A DNA stretch of 64,000 nt from Candidatus Pseudobacter hemicellulosilyticus (GTDB lineage: Bacteria; Bacteroidota; Bacteroidia; Chitinophagales; Chitinophagaceae): assembly GCA_029202545.1 (NCBI GenBank), contig CP119311.1, forward strand, positions 1,674,001 through 1,738,000. Reading direction: 5' to 3'. Position numbers and translations under genes: made by a program. Each line of letters starts with the position of its first letter. The first letter of the stretch is position 1. The notes below the pieces were generated by a model. That model was given only the letters and a program-made list of their open reading frames with translations, was not told where the DNA came from and searched no databases. Shown here one piece after another: positions 1 through 8,578 of the stretch.

Positions 1-142
1 AACTTTTCGCTTTACAGGCGGGGAGATCGTCAATGAGTTCCTGATGAGTACGGGCTATCTGCCGGGCGCCCATACTGCCGATTGCAGGATCTACAAGAAA
101 GTGCTGGCGGCAAAACCCTTATGGCATAAGGGGAAGCGATAA
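1..142 (+). CDS. tag: DNA-3-methyladenine glycosylase I, C-terminal fragment (partial)
   Basis: Only the last 46 codons lie in the window, in the frame starting at base 2 and ending at the TAA at 140-142. Tag excises 3-methyladenine from alkylated DNA in the cytoplasm. The visible part contains FTGGEIVNEFLMSTGYLPGAH followed by a His-x3-Cys pair (HTADC). This matches the C-terminal zinc-binding His and Cys that Tag uses with an N-terminal Cys and His, which are outside the window. The rest of the tail is basic and unremarkable. The call rests on one short conserved segment. A hairpin just after the stop separates it from the convergent hydrolase gene. Confidence 0.7.
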   Translation, partial: TFRFTGGEIVNEFLMSTGYLPGAHTADCRIYKKVLAAKPLWHKGKR

Positions 143-153
143 AATTGTATCTG

Positions 154-195
154 AAAAGAAAGAGGATGTATCGTACGATACACCCTCTTTCTTTT
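154..195. terminator. Bidirectional intrinsic terminator between tag and a hydrolase gene
   Basis: A long inverted repeat pairs AAAGAAAGAGG with CCTCTTTCTTT around an inner TGTATCGTACGATACA palindrome. The stem has A-rich and T-rich flanks on both sides, as expected for a terminator shared by convergent genes. Confidence 0.75.
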
Positions 196-239
196 ATTAG
201 CAAAACAGTACTAAAGCTATGCTGTATTCTGGATCGTTT

Positions 240-1265
240 TTATTCAAATGCTTTTTTGATAGCGGCAGCTGCATACAATAACGCAGACTGCACGGCCGGT
301 ACATGGGCCAGCGGATTGAGCAGTCCATAGTCATGGATCATACCCTGGTACCGCACCAGGGTTACTGGTACCCCTGCTTCATTCAGCTTGCGGGCATAGG
401 CTTCGCCTTCATCGCGCAGCACATCATTCTCGGCTGTTTGCACCAGCGTTGGCGGCAACCCTTTCAGGTCTTCCAGGCTGGCCTGCAGCGGCGAGGCATA
501 GATCAGTTTGCGGTCTGCCGGATTAGGGATATAATGATCCCAGAACCACTGCATCATATTCCGTGTGAGGAATCGCTGGGTGGCAAACTGCAGGTAGGAG
601 CCGGTATTGAAATTGGCGTCTGTTACAGGCCAGAAAAGGACCTGGAAACTGAGTGCCGGCCCGTTTTCGGCTATTGCCATCAGGGCGGTGGCTGCTGCCA
701 GGTTACCTCCCGCGCTATTGCCTGCCACGGCCAGCTTTTTACCATCTACATCAATCTCATCGCCATGTTCTGCCACCCATTTGGTAGCTGCATAGGATTG
801 GTTCAGGGCAACCGGGTAGCGGGCCTCGGGTGAACGGGTATAGTCTACATAAACGGCTACGGCGCCGCTGTTGACAACCAGATCGCGGATGAAACGCTGG
901 TGGGTAGGAAAATCGCCAATTACCCAGCCGCCGCCATGGAAGAACATAAAAGCGGGTAAGGCGCCGGAAACTCCTGCCGGGCGCACGATCACCAGCCTGA
1001 TGTCCATGCCGTCTGCGGTGATGGTCTTATCGGTAATGTCCACACCGGAGGTATCTACCAGGGCGGATTGCTGGGCGCCTTCCAATACTATTCTGGCCTC
1101 ATCAGGCTGCATCTGCTCCATGGGTTTACCACCACTGCTGTTCAGTGCATTCAGAAATGCCTTGGTCTCTTTTTCAATAGCGGGATCCTGTGCCGCATCC
1201 ACTGTCCTGCCGTTGGCGCCGCCGACAGGCGTGCCTGCTGTTAACGGGCTTTCTGCTGTACTCAT
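240..1265 (-). CDS. Alpha/beta hydrolase fold-3 (HSL-type) esterase/lipase
   Basis: This 341-residue protein belongs to the hormone-sensitive-lipase family of carboxylesterases, which hydrolyse short acyl esters. The oxyanion-hole motif HGGGW is at 110-114. The nucleophile elbow GNSAGG is at 182-187 with Ser184. Asp281 and His311 complete the triad at the expected spacing. About 70 residues of poorly conserved sequence precede the core. No convincing signal peptide is seen, so it is probably cytoplasmic. The start chosen is ATG 1265, which gives a normal family length. The natural substrate cannot be told from sequence. It is followed on the same strand by a second, unrelated alpha/beta hydrolase (1340-2119) and may be transcribed with it. 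Confidence 0.85.
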   Translation of the reverse strand: MSTAESPLTAGTPVGGANGRTVDAAQDPAIEKETKAFLNALNSSGGKPMEQMQPDEARIVLEGAQQSALVDTSGVDITDKTITADGMDIRLVIVRPAGVSGALPAFMFFHGGGWVIGDFPTHQRFIRDLVVNSGAVAVYVDYTRSPEARYPVALNQSYAATKWVAEHGDEIDVDGKKLAVAGNSAGGNLAAATALMAIAENGPALSFQVLFWPVTDANFNTGSYLQFATQRFLTRNMMQWFWDHYIPNPADRKLIYASPLQASLEDLKGLPPTLVQTAENDVLRDEGEAYARKLNEAGVPVTLVRYQGMIHDYGLLNPLAHVPAVQSALLYAAAAIKKAFE

Positions 1266-1339
1266 GATAAATCAATTTTAAGTGTGAAGGTGCTTGATTG
1301 ATCGTTGCCGCCGGGTACTGACTGAACTGCCGGTGAGGG

Positions 1340-2119
1340 TCAATGCGACTTCAGCCATTGATGGATGAAATCGGCATCGGCCGACCAGGTAGGCAGACCC
1401 AGCACATGGTGACTGCGGTCTTTGACTATAAATTCCCGGACGGAATTCGGGTCTTTGTACCGCTTGAAATTTCTTTGGTTAAGGGTGGCGGGGATACACT
1501 GGTCCTGTTTGCCAGCCAGCATCAGTAACGGATTATGCGGTTTGGCAAAATCCACTTTGCCAGCCTTCGACAATGGCCCCCGGATGGCCCTTTTGGACTC
1601 GGGGATGGTCAGCTGGTCATAGCTGCTCCGCTGCTCGTTCAGCGGCAGTCCATTGGTGAAGGCAAACTGCCAGGTCTTGAAAGGCATCAGGAAGGTCTTG
1701 TTGATATCGGTAAAAAATCCCAGGGATGCTCCGTTGGATCGTAAAAAATTGATCTCAATTGGAATAACGCCCATAGGTGGCACCGAATGCATGACCACTG
1801 CCGCCGCTCCAAGGTCTTTGTTCAGCAACAACTGGGCCAGCAGGCCGCCAAAGGAATGGCCAATGAGGATAGGCTTTTCGGGAAGCCCTTTAATAATAGC
1901 CGTGTAGTGGTTGATAATATCAGGCAGGGTAACCGCTGCCAGCTGTGGGTCCGGATGCCGGCTTCTTAAAGTAGCGGTATCTGCATTTTTGCCGGGCCAG
2001 GGTGGCGCCAGGGTTGAATAACCTTTATTGCTGAAATAGGTTTTCCAGTTGTCCCAGCAGGCATGGCTTACGTAAGCGCCTGTCAGGAACACAATTGTGT
2101 TGGCGTTAATGGTTGACAT
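1340..2119 (-). CDS. Alpha/beta hydrolase
   Basis: This is a 259-residue alpha/beta hydrolase of the short lipase/esterase type. The nucleophile elbow is GHSFGG, and a His-rich segment near the C terminus (DRSHHVLG) probably carries the catalytic His. An upstream in-frame ATG at 2233 would add 38 residues with no family resemblance and would run into the preceding gene, so ATG 2119 (protein MSTINANTIVFLTG) is preferred. The gene lies 70 bp downstream of the DHFR-like gene on the same strand. It is not closely similar to the HSL-type hydrolase that follows. Substrate unknown. Confidence 0.78.
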   Translation of the reverse strand: MSTINANTIVFLTGAYVSHACWDNWKTYFSNKGYSTLAPPWPGKNADTATLRSRHPDPQLAAVTLPDIINHYTAIIKGLPEKPILIGHSFGGLLAQLLLNKDLGAAAVVMHSVPPMGVIPIEINFLRSNGASLGFFTDINKTFLMPFKTWQFAFTNGLPLNEQRSSYDQLTIPESKRAIRGPLSKAGKVDFAKPHNPLLMLAGKQDQCIPATLNQRNFKRYKDPNSVREFIVKDRSHHVLGLPTWSADADFIHQWLKSH

Positions 2120-2189
2120 GTTGGTTGTAATTGGTGAGGAGGTCATCAAATCTACCGGGAATATCCACGCCAGACAATTGACAATCCGC

Positions 2190-2789
2190 TCACGGACATG
2201 CACAATCCGTGTATTTGTACTGCAGCAGGACAACGCCCGATGAGAACACCTGGGTAGTCTGTAACCGAAGGGCCAGCTGCTGGCGCAGTTCCCGGATCAG
2301 GGGTCTGCCACTGCCCAACAGTATGGGATGTACCCATAGCTGGAATTCATCCACCAGCCCCAGCCGGATCAGGGCGCTCACCAGTTTGCCGCTGCCATAA
2401 CTGATGATATTTCCTTCTTTCAGTTGATGGGTTGCTTTGAATTGACGCAGGGCCTGGTCTACCGGTCCGGATAGCAGGGAACTGTTCTGCCAGCTCAGGG
2501 AAGACAGGGTATTGGAGAACACAATTTTATGACGCCGGTTCATGAGGTCGGCAAAGGGTATATCATCCCTTGCGCTGTTGGTGCTGATGGCCTGCTGTGG
2601 CCAGTAGGCGGCCATAGCCTGGTAGGTGACCCGGCCCAGGAGGATGCTGTCCGATCTGTTCAGCTCTTCTGTCAGCCGCTGCCCCATGCCGGCATCCCAA
2701 CAATTGAAATGCCAGTCCAGCTCGCAGTGCGGCCCCGCAATGAAGCCGTCCAGCGTAGTGTTCATGGATACCACCAGTTTACTCATCAT
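2190..2789 (-). CDS. Dihydrofolate reductase family protein (RibD C-terminal-like)
   Basis: This 199-residue protein has the DHFR/RibD-C fold signature of the YyaP/YwjB group: an N-terminal strand then the TLDGFIAGP loop, a GRVTYQAM segment and a C-terminal ILLGSGRPL segment. Such proteins are predicted NAD(P)H-dependent reductases, but their substrates are mostly unknown and they do not generally replace FolA. A TATTTTTG box ends 2 bases before the first ATG (2789), and a second ATG follows at 2786. Either start would leave almost no leader. It is divergent from the GlxA-type regulator at 2903, which is a plausible but untested controller. Confidence 0.85.
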   Translation of the reverse strand: MMSKLVVSMNTTLDGFIAGPHCELDWHFNCWDAGMGQRLTEELNRSDSILLGRVTYQAMAAYWPQQAISTNSARDDIPFADLMNRRHKIVFSNTLSSLSWQNSSLLSGPVDQALRQFKATHQLKEGNIISYGSGKLVSALIRLGLVDEFQLWVHPILLGSGRPLIRELRQQLALRLQTTQVFSSGVVLLQYKYTDCACP

Positions 2790-2791
2790 GG

Positions 2792-2799
2792 CAAAAATA
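2792..2799 (-). promoter_or_regulatory. Bacteroidota -7 box TATTTTTG for the DHFR-like gene
   Basis: On the minus strand the sequence reads TATTTTTG, then CC, then ATG. It matches TAnnTTTG exactly. The -33 element is not clear. Its position implies a leaderless or nearly leaderless mRNA. Confidence 0.5.
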
Positions 2800-2902
2800 G
2801 GCGTAGCCCCTTGTAAAGGAAGGGGGTGAAACTGACTAATGCCGGGTTGTTTGCGACATGTTCATTGCTTACCTTTACAGACACCGTAAAATTTACAGTC
2901 AT

Positions 2903-3889
2903 ATGAAAGATGTGGTAATCCTTGTTCCGCAGGAAGCGGTGATGGCAGGCATTGTGGATCCCAGGACCATGTTCACCGGGGTGAACGAGTTCCTGGAAAC
3001 CGCCGGCAGGGAACCCCTATTCCGATTGCAGTTTGTTGGCCTTAGCCGCCAGGTAAAATTATACAACGGTCTTTTCAGTATCCATACCGATGCCCTGCTG
3101 GAAGAAGTGGAGCGGGCCGACCTGGTGATTGTCCCACCTATTGGCGGTGATTACCGGCAATCCATTGAGATCAATAAAGATTTCCTGCCCTGGCTGGTGC
3201 AGCAATATAAGAATGGAGCAGAAGTGGCCAGTCTCTGTTCCGGGGCTTTCCTGCTGGCTTCTACCGGTTTGCTGGAAGGCAGGGAATGTTCCGCTCACTG
3301 GATCAATGCCGAGCTTTTCCGCGAACTGTTCCCCAATGTCAGTTTTGTGGATGGCCGCATTGTGACGGAGCAGGACGGGCTGTATTCCAGTGGCGGCGCT
3401 TCTTCCTACTGGAACCTGTTACTGCACCTGGTAGAAAAATATGCCGGCCGCGAGATGGCCATCATGGCTTCCAAAGTATATGCGTTGGAGATCGACCGCA
3501 AGAGCCAGTCGCCCTTTGTGATGTTCAATGGCCAGAAAAAGCATGAGGACGAACCAATAAAGATGGCGCAGGAATTCATTGAGAAAAATTTCACGGAGAG
3601 GATATCTGTAGAAGAGCTGTCCGGGAAATTCGCTATTGGCAGAAGGCATTTTGAAAGACGTTTCAAGAAAGCCACCAACAATACCCCCATGGAATATATC
3701 CAGCGGGTGAAGATAGAGGCCGCCAAAAAGAAACTGGAGACCGGCAGCCTGAACGTAAATGAAGTGATGTATGAAGTGGGGTACGCTGATGTAAAAGCCT
3801 TCCGGACAGTCTTCAAGAAACTGACGGGCCTATCGCCGGTAGACTACAAGCATAAATACAACAAGGAAGCGGCTGTACACCAGGCCTGA
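2903..3889 (+). CDS. GlxA-type transcriptional regulator (DJ-1/PfpI domain plus AraC HTH)
   Basis: The protein is 328 residues when started at ATG 2903 (MKDVVILVPQ). An earlier ATG at 2858 would add an unlikely 15-residue leader. Residues 1-190 form a DJ-1/PfpI-like domain with a nucleophile-elbow Cys at 112 (SLCSGAF). Residues from about 215 to 320 hold two AraC-type helix-turn-helix motifs ending in LTGLSPVDYKHKY. GlxA-type proteins are cytoplasmic regulators that sense an unidentified small molecule with the first domain. It stands alone between the divergent DHFR-like gene and the permease. A TTTG (2850) and a near-match TACCTTTA (2870) may form its promoter. A paralog lies at 18072. Confidence 0.88.
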   Translation: MKDVVILVPQEAVMAGIVDPRTMFTGVNEFLETAGREPLFRLQFVGLSRQVKLYNGLFSIHTDALLEEVERADLVIVPPIGGDYRQSIEINKDFLPWLVQQYKNGAEVASLCSGAFLLASTGLLEGRECSAHWINAELFRELFPNVSFVDGRIVTEQDGLYSSGGASSYWNLLLHLVEKYAGREMAIMASKVYALEIDRKSQSPFVMFNGQKKHEDEPIKMAQEFIEKNFTERISVEELSGKFAIGRRHFERRFKKATNNTPMEYIQRVKIEAAKKKLETGSLNVNEVMYEVGYADVKAFRTVFKKLTGLSPVDYKHKYNKEAAVHQA

Positions 3890-3904
3890 CGGGCTGCACC
3901 GATC

Positions 3905-3923
3905 TGGTACACCTGCTGTACCA
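3905..3923. repeat. Short inverted repeat TGGTACA-N5-TGTACCA
   Basis: A perfect 7-5-7 palindrome lies 16 bases after the regulator stop and 120 bases before the permease start. There is no T tract, so it is more like an operator than a terminator. No binding protein can be assigned. Confidence 0.3.
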
Positions 3924-4042
3924 AAACCGGACAGTTGACAGGCAATTGTTTTATTTAAGTCATTAAATGCTATAACCTTATTAGTTTGGTATTGCGTTGG
4001 TGGTAAAGATGACCAGTTCTGATTATCTTAATCCGCTGTAGT

Positions 4043-6430
4043 ATGTTCAAAAGCTATCTTACCATCGCCTGGCGCAACCTCTGGAAAAACAAAACCTATT
4101 CCGCTATCAACATCTTCGGCCTTATGACGGGCATTACCAGTTGCCTGCTCATTGGTCTCTTTATCCAGCACGAACTCAGCTTCGACAAATTCCAGGAAAA
4201 AGGGGACCGGATTGTCCGGGTGATCATGAAATATGCTTTTTCCAATGGGGAAACCGAAGAAGGCACTTTTACCAGTACTAAAGTGGCGCCCACTTTTGTA
4301 CGCACCTTCCCGGAGCTGGAAGCAGGCGTTAGGTTCTCCGAAGATGTTGAACTGGTGCGCCTGGGTGATAAGCGGTTCAATGAGAACAATTTCCTGTATG
4401 CTGACTCCAGCTTTTTTACGGTGTTCACCTATAAACTGTTGCAGGGTGATGCAAAGACGGCCCTGTCCGGTCGCTATAAAGTATTGCTGACCCCGGAAAT
4501 GGCGCAGAAATATTTCGGTCAAACAGATCCGGTGGGTAAACAACTACTGATTGGCAGCGAGGGTACCCCCTATGAAGTAACCGGTATCATTGAAAAGATG
4601 CCTGCCAATTCGCAGATCAGTTTTGATTTCCTCGCTTCTTTCTCTTCTATGGGCGTGAACCAGGAAAACACTTACTGGGAGGCCAATTACAGGACTTACC
4701 TGCTGCTGAAAGAAGGGCAGTCGCTGGCGGGTTTGCAAGCTAAGATCAATACCTTCATAAAGCAGGAAACGAAGGATGATCATGCCACTATTAATTTTAG
4801 AATGGAGCCTTTCAACCGCATTCACCTGCACTCGCCATTTTCTGCCATGGTTCCTAATACCAGTATTCAATACATCTATATCATTGGGGCTATAGCTTTC
4901 CTGGTACTCAGTATTGCCTGTTTTACCTATATCAATATGAGCACGGCCCGCTCCATGGAAAGAGCCCGGGAAGTAGGGGTACGGAAAGTGATGGGCGCCG
5001 GGAAGGGACAGGTGTTCTGGCAGTTTGTGGGCGAATCAGTGGTGATCTGTTTTATTGCCCTGCTGCTGAGTGGTGGACTGATAGCCCTGTTGCTGCCGGC
5101 CTTTAACCAGCTGACAGGCGTAGCCCTGCAGCTGTCCTCCCTGTTCACGCCGGGTATCTTTATTACTATCCTCTTTATTATTGCCTGTATCGGTCTGCTG
5201 GCCGGCAGCTATCCGGCCATGGTCCTGTCTGCGTTCCAGCCGGTAAAAGTGCTGAAAGGCAGTTTCAGGAATACCAGTTCCGGTGTGTGGCTGCGCAAGA
5301 CCCTGATCGTTTTCCAGTTTGTGATCTCCATCTTTATGATCATTGCCACGGTGATAGTGCAGCAGCAACTGCATCATATCCGGAACAAGGAGGTTGGTTA
5401 TAACCGGGACCAGGTGCTGATCCTGCCGCTGGATGATGAGATGAGTAAGCATCTTGCCGCTATCAAGGTTGAATTTAAAAGCAATCCGGCCGTACAATCA
5501 GTTTCACGTGCGGTGAGTCCACCCAACAGGATCTACAGTGGCTATTCCATGCGGTCCGCTGCTATGGCCCCTAAGGACGAGATGTCGGTCAACGCCGGCC
5601 TGATCGATGAGGATTATGTGCAGACGGTGGGCCTGCAACTGGTGGCTGGGCAGGACCTGACCTTACAGGACAGGCTGGATGTAGAAGCGGCGCCGGATGG
5701 TAAGGAGTATTATCATTACCTGCTGAATGAGTCAGGAGCCAGGGCGCTTGGCTGGACGCCTGAGCAGGCCATTGGACAGAAAATGTTCATGGATGACGGC
5801 TGGCCTGGCGAGGTGAAAGGGGTTGTAAAAGATTTCCATTTTCAATCGCTGCATATCCCTATCAAACCACTGGTGCTGGCGCCGGGTGTGTGGGGCCGGG
5901 TATTGCTGGTAAAGCTATCGGGGCAGTCTGTGCCATCCACCATTGCTTTCCTGGAAAAAAAGTGGCGCACATTGGTGCCGCATCGTCCTTTTGAATACCA
6001 TTTCCTGGATGAGGATTACAATAATATGTATGCCAGTGAACGCAGGCTGGGCCATATCACCAACCTGTTTGCGGGCATTGCCATCCTGCTGGCGGGTATT
6101 GGCCTGCTGGGCCTTTCCTCTTATGCGGCTCACCAGCGTACCCGGGAGATCGGCATCCGGAAAGTGCTGGGCGCTTCCCTGCCCGGTATCCTGCTGCTGC
6201 TGTCAAAGGATTTCCTGCGCCTGATCCTTCTTTCCTTTGTCATTGCGGCGCCCCTGGCCTGGTATGCCACCCATCAGTGGCTGCAGGAATATGCCTACCG
6301 GGTCAGTATTCACTGGTGGGTATTTGGGGCCGTTGGACTGGGCGCTTTGCTGATAGCCCTGCTGACGGTGAGCAGCCAGAGCCTGAAAGCAGCCCTTATG
6401 AACCCCGCCAAAAGCCTGCACAACGAATAA
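4043..6430 (+). CDS. ABC transporter permease with two FtsX domains (MacB-like)
   Basis: This 795-residue inner-membrane protein has the FtsX-MacB_PCD-FtsX layout common in Bacteroidota. One N-terminal helix (about 20-45) is followed by a MacB-like periplasmic domain to about 270. A first FtsX block follows (helices near 275-300, 325-355 and 375-400), with the signature REVGVRKVMGA. A further helix lies near 425-447, a second periplasmic domain runs to about 670, and a last FtsX block has TREIGIRKVLGA. No ATPase gene is adjacent, so its partner must be encoded elsewhere. Family members use ATP to drive mechanical work on envelope substrates such as lipoproteins or peptides, but the substrate here is unknown. 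It is an isolated gene, as such permeases often are in this phylum. Confidence 0.9.
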   Translation: MFKSYLTIAWRNLWKNKTYSAINIFGLMTGITSCLLIGLFIQHELSFDKFQEKGDRIVRVIMKYAFSNGETEEGTFTSTKVAPTFVRTFPELEAGVRFSEDVELVRLGDKRFNENNFLYADSSFFTVFTYKLLQGDAKTALSGRYKVLLTPEMAQKYFGQTDPVGKQLLIGSEGTPYEVTGIIEKMPANSQISFDFLASFSSMGVNQENTYWEANYRTYLLLKEGQSLAGLQAKINTFIKQETKDDHATINFRMEPFNRIHLHSPFSAMVPNTSIQYIYIIGAIAFLVLSIACFTYINMSTARSMERAREVGVRKVMGAGKGQVFWQFVGESVVICFIALLLSGGLIALLLPAFNQLTGVALQLSSLFTPGIFITILFIIACIGLLAGSYPAMVLSAFQPVKVLKGSFRNTSSGVWLRKTLIVFQFVISIFMIIATVIVQQQLHHIRNKEVGYNRDQVLILPLDDEMSKHLAAIKVEFKSNPAVQSVSRAVSPPNRIYSGYSMRSAAMAPKDEMSVNAGLIDEDYVQTVGLQLVAGQDLTLQDRLDVEAAPDGKEYYHYLLNESGARALGWTPEQAIGQKMFMDDGWPGEVKGVVKDFHFQSLHIPIKPLVLAPGVWGRVLLVKLSGQSVPSTIAFLEKKWRTLVPHRPFEYHFLDEDYNNMYASERRLGHITNLFAGIAILLAGIGLLGLSSYAAHQRTREIGIRKVLGASLPGILLLLSKDFLRLILLSFVIAAPLAWYATHQWLQEYAYRVSIHWWVFGAVGLGALLIALLTVSSQSLKAALMNPAKSLHNE

Positions 6431-6517
6431 AACAGATCATTGTTAGGGTATCGACTGATTTTGGTCACCTGCATCCTGACCCGCTGCGGCTAATTTTATA
6501 GTTCAATCAAAGCTTAT

Positions 6518-7927
6518 ATGAAGATTGAGCAGATCTATACAGGATGCCTGGCACAGGGTGCCTACTATATCGAGAGCAATGGCGAGGCCGTTGTGATCGA
6601 TCCCCTGCGGGAAGTAGGTCCTTACCTGGATAGAGCTGCCAAAAGCGGGTCCACCATCAAGTACGTTTTTGAAACGCACTTCCATGCTGATTTTGTATCG
6701 GGCCACCTGGATCTGTCCAAAAAAACAGGAGCTACTATTGTCTACGGTCCTACCGCCAAACCTGGATTTTCTGCCCTGGTAGCAGAAGACGGTCAGGAGT
6801 TTGCGGTGGGCAATATTCGTTTCAAAGTATTGCATACGCCCGGCCATACCCTGGAAAGCGCCTGCTTCCTGCTCATCAATGATGCGGACAAGCCCGTAGC
6901 ACTTTTTTCCGGCGATACCCTGTTCATTGGGGATGTTGGTCGCCCGGACCTGGCGCAGAAAGCCGCCAATATGACCCGCGAACAGCTGGCCGCTATTTTA
7001 TACCATTCCCTCCGCAGCAAGATCATGACGCTGGCAGATGATATCATTGTCTATCCGGCCCATGGCGCCGGCAGTGCCTGCGGAAAGAATATGAGCGCAG
7101 AAACAACGGACACGCTGGGACACCAGAAGCTGACCAACTACGCGCTGCGCGTCAGCATGACAGAAGACGAATTTGTAAAAGAAGTGACCCAGGGCCTTAC
7201 CACACCGCCCGGTTATTTCCCTTTCAATGTATATATGAACCGCGAAGGGTATGAAAGCATCGACACCGTGCTGACCAGGGGCCGCAAGGCGCTGGCGCCC
7301 GATGCCTTTGAGAACAGGGCCAATGAAACAGGCGCCCTGGTACTTGATACCCGTTCCACGCAGATCTTCGCCAAAGGGTTTATCCCCAATTCCATCAATA
7401 TCGGGCTGGATGGCAGCTTTGCTCCCTGGGTGGGCGCCCTGGTGCCGGATATCCAGCAGGAGATCCTTATCATCAGTGATGTGGGCAGAGAAGAAGAAGT
7501 GATCACCCGGCTGGCAAGAGTAGGTTATGATCATTGTATCGGCTACCTGGAAGGCGGATTCGCCGCCTGGCTCAGATCGGGTAAAGAAATTGATACCATT
7601 TCCTCTGTTTCCGCTACTGCTGCCGCAGACATGGTACGTACCAGTCACCTGCCGGTTATTGATGTGCGGAAGCCTTCCGAATTCAACAGTGAACATATTG
7701 AAGGCGCCATTAATCTGCCTTTAGACAATATCAACGAGCATCTTGCCAAACTTGATCCTAACCGGAAACAGCTGGTACATTGTGCAGGCGGCTATCGGTC
7801 CATGATCTTTATTTCCATTCTTCGCGCCAGGGGTATCAATAACCTGGTGGACATTCAGGGTGGTTTTAAAGAGATACAGAACAGTGGAAAGTTCCCGGTC
7901 ACGGAATTTATTTGTCCTTCCCTCTAA
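6518..7927 (+). CDS. MBL-fold metallo-hydrolase with two rhodanese domains (persulfide dioxygenase-like)
   Basis: This 469-residue cytoplasmic protein starts with a metallo-beta-lactamase domain of the ETHE1/CstB group: H54, H56, D58 and H63 in HFHADFVSGH, then H110, D133 and H182. Two rhodanese modules follow. In the first (about 260-355) the expected active-site Cys position is Asp321 (ISDVGR), so it is probably inactive. The second (about 370-465) keeps Cys422 in HCAGGYRS. Relatives oxidise persulfides to sulfite or thiosulfate and protect against sulfide. Dioxygenase and sulfurtransferase activities in one chain would fit that role. A near-match -7 box TAATTTTA lies at 6490, and a strong terminator follows the gene, so it is a single-gene unit. 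Confidence 0.88.
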   Translation: MKIEQIYTGCLAQGAYYIESNGEAVVIDPLREVGPYLDRAAKSGSTIKYVFETHFHADFVSGHLDLSKKTGATIVYGPTAKPGFSALVAEDGQEFAVGNIRFKVLHTPGHTLESACFLLINDADKPVALFSGDTLFIGDVGRPDLAQKAANMTREQLAAILYHSLRSKIMTLADDIIVYPAHGAGSACGKNMSAETTDTLGHQKLTNYALRVSMTEDEFVKEVTQGLTTPPGYFPFNVYMNREGYESIDTVLTRGRKALAPDAFENRANETGALVLDTRSTQIFAKGFIPNSINIGLDGSFAPWVGALVPDIQQEILIISDVGREEEVITRLARVGYDHCIGYLEGGFAAWLRSGKEIDTISSVSATAAADMVRTSHLPVIDVRKPSEFNSEHIEGAINLPLDNINEHLAKLDPNRKQLVHCAGGYRSMIFISILRARGINNLVDIQGGFKEIQNSGKFPVTEFICPSL

Positions 7928-7933
7928 AGACCT

Positions 7934-7996
7934 TGGTGAGTTCAACTGGCTGATTTAATCGCTGTCAGCCGGTTGCTTAACTCACCATCTTTTTCT
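7934..7996 (+). terminator. Intrinsic terminator after the MBL/rhodanese gene
   Basis: An outer 9-bp stem TGGTGAGTT/AACTCACCA (7934-7942 with 7979-7987) encloses a second stem of GGCTGA with TCAGCC. A T-rich stretch follows at 7989-7996. Confidence 0.7.
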
Positions 7997-8110
7997 TATC
8001 CCCGGGCGAGAGCCCATTCCCTATACGTTCACATGAGAGAAAACCATGTTCAGTAATGCTGTCGGTACATTTCAGTACCGGCAGCCCCTGAGCATCCGGG
8101 TTGATTTATT

Positions 8111-8305
8111 TCAATTTGCTTCAGTTTCAGGTCTGGATCCTTGGAATGCCAGGATTGGCGCAGCTTTTGTGGCGCCCTTACGCCCAATGATAAGCGTTGC
8201 TGAAAGCGGAGCTAACAAACAGTAGTTACCGTTATCAATAGCCGATTTTAAAATATTATCAGCAGATACAGACGCAGCCGGCTCGCTAAAGGAGCGGTTG
8301 GTCAT
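8111..8305 (-). CDS. Possible small hypothetical protein
   Basis: An open frame of 64 codons lies in the otherwise gene-poor stretch 7928-8578. The product (MTNRSFSEPAASVSADN...) has ordinary amino-acid composition and no transmembrane segment or recognised motif. There is no clear ribosome binding site, although start selection is often weak in this phylum. The rest of this stretch holds a hairpin at 8058-8085 (GCTGTCGGTAC with GTACCGGCAGC), the terminator before it and the SDR terminator after it. I do not recognise the protein, and it may be a chance frame. Confidence 0.3.
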   Translation of the reverse strand: MTNRSFSEPAASVSADNILKSAIDNGNYCLLAPLSATLIIGRKGATKAAPILAFQGSRPETEAN

Positions 8306-8384
8306 CTATTTTCCGTTTCTGTTTTTTGCGAGGTTGAGAAGTTTGTAGTTTCTTCTCCTGTCATTGGCTTGTGGGTAGCCGGAC

Positions 8385-8419
8385 ACAAAAATGTTCCTGC
8401 CGGCCTGCCCGGCAGGAAC
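8385..8419 (-). terminator. Intrinsic terminator for the SDR gene
   Basis: A perfect 11-bp stem GTTCCTGCCGG/CCGGCAGGAAC has a 5-base loop. On the minus strand it is followed by ATTTTTGTG. It lies about 160 bases past the SDR stop codon. Confidence 0.65.
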
Positions 8420-8578
8420 GGGGGCATGGTAACTGTAGGCAGATAGAGAAACTGTTCAGCAGAATGCTATTGCCAATGCGCTCGCTTGGGTATGGTAACA
8501 GTATGCAGTCAGGTAAACAGGCTGGCTGTTCCGCAAGTTGCAGGACAACTTTATGTTAAATGGCCCTTCTGCAGGAGC

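Noticed and set aside
2152..2337. Small minus-strand frame over the end of the DHFR-like gene
   Set aside because: It is an alternative frame inside a well-supported gene.
7928..8578. 650-base region considered as a site for a mobile element or RNA gene
   Set aside because: Only hairpins that serve as terminators and one doubtful small frame were seen. No inverted terminal repeats or transposase.
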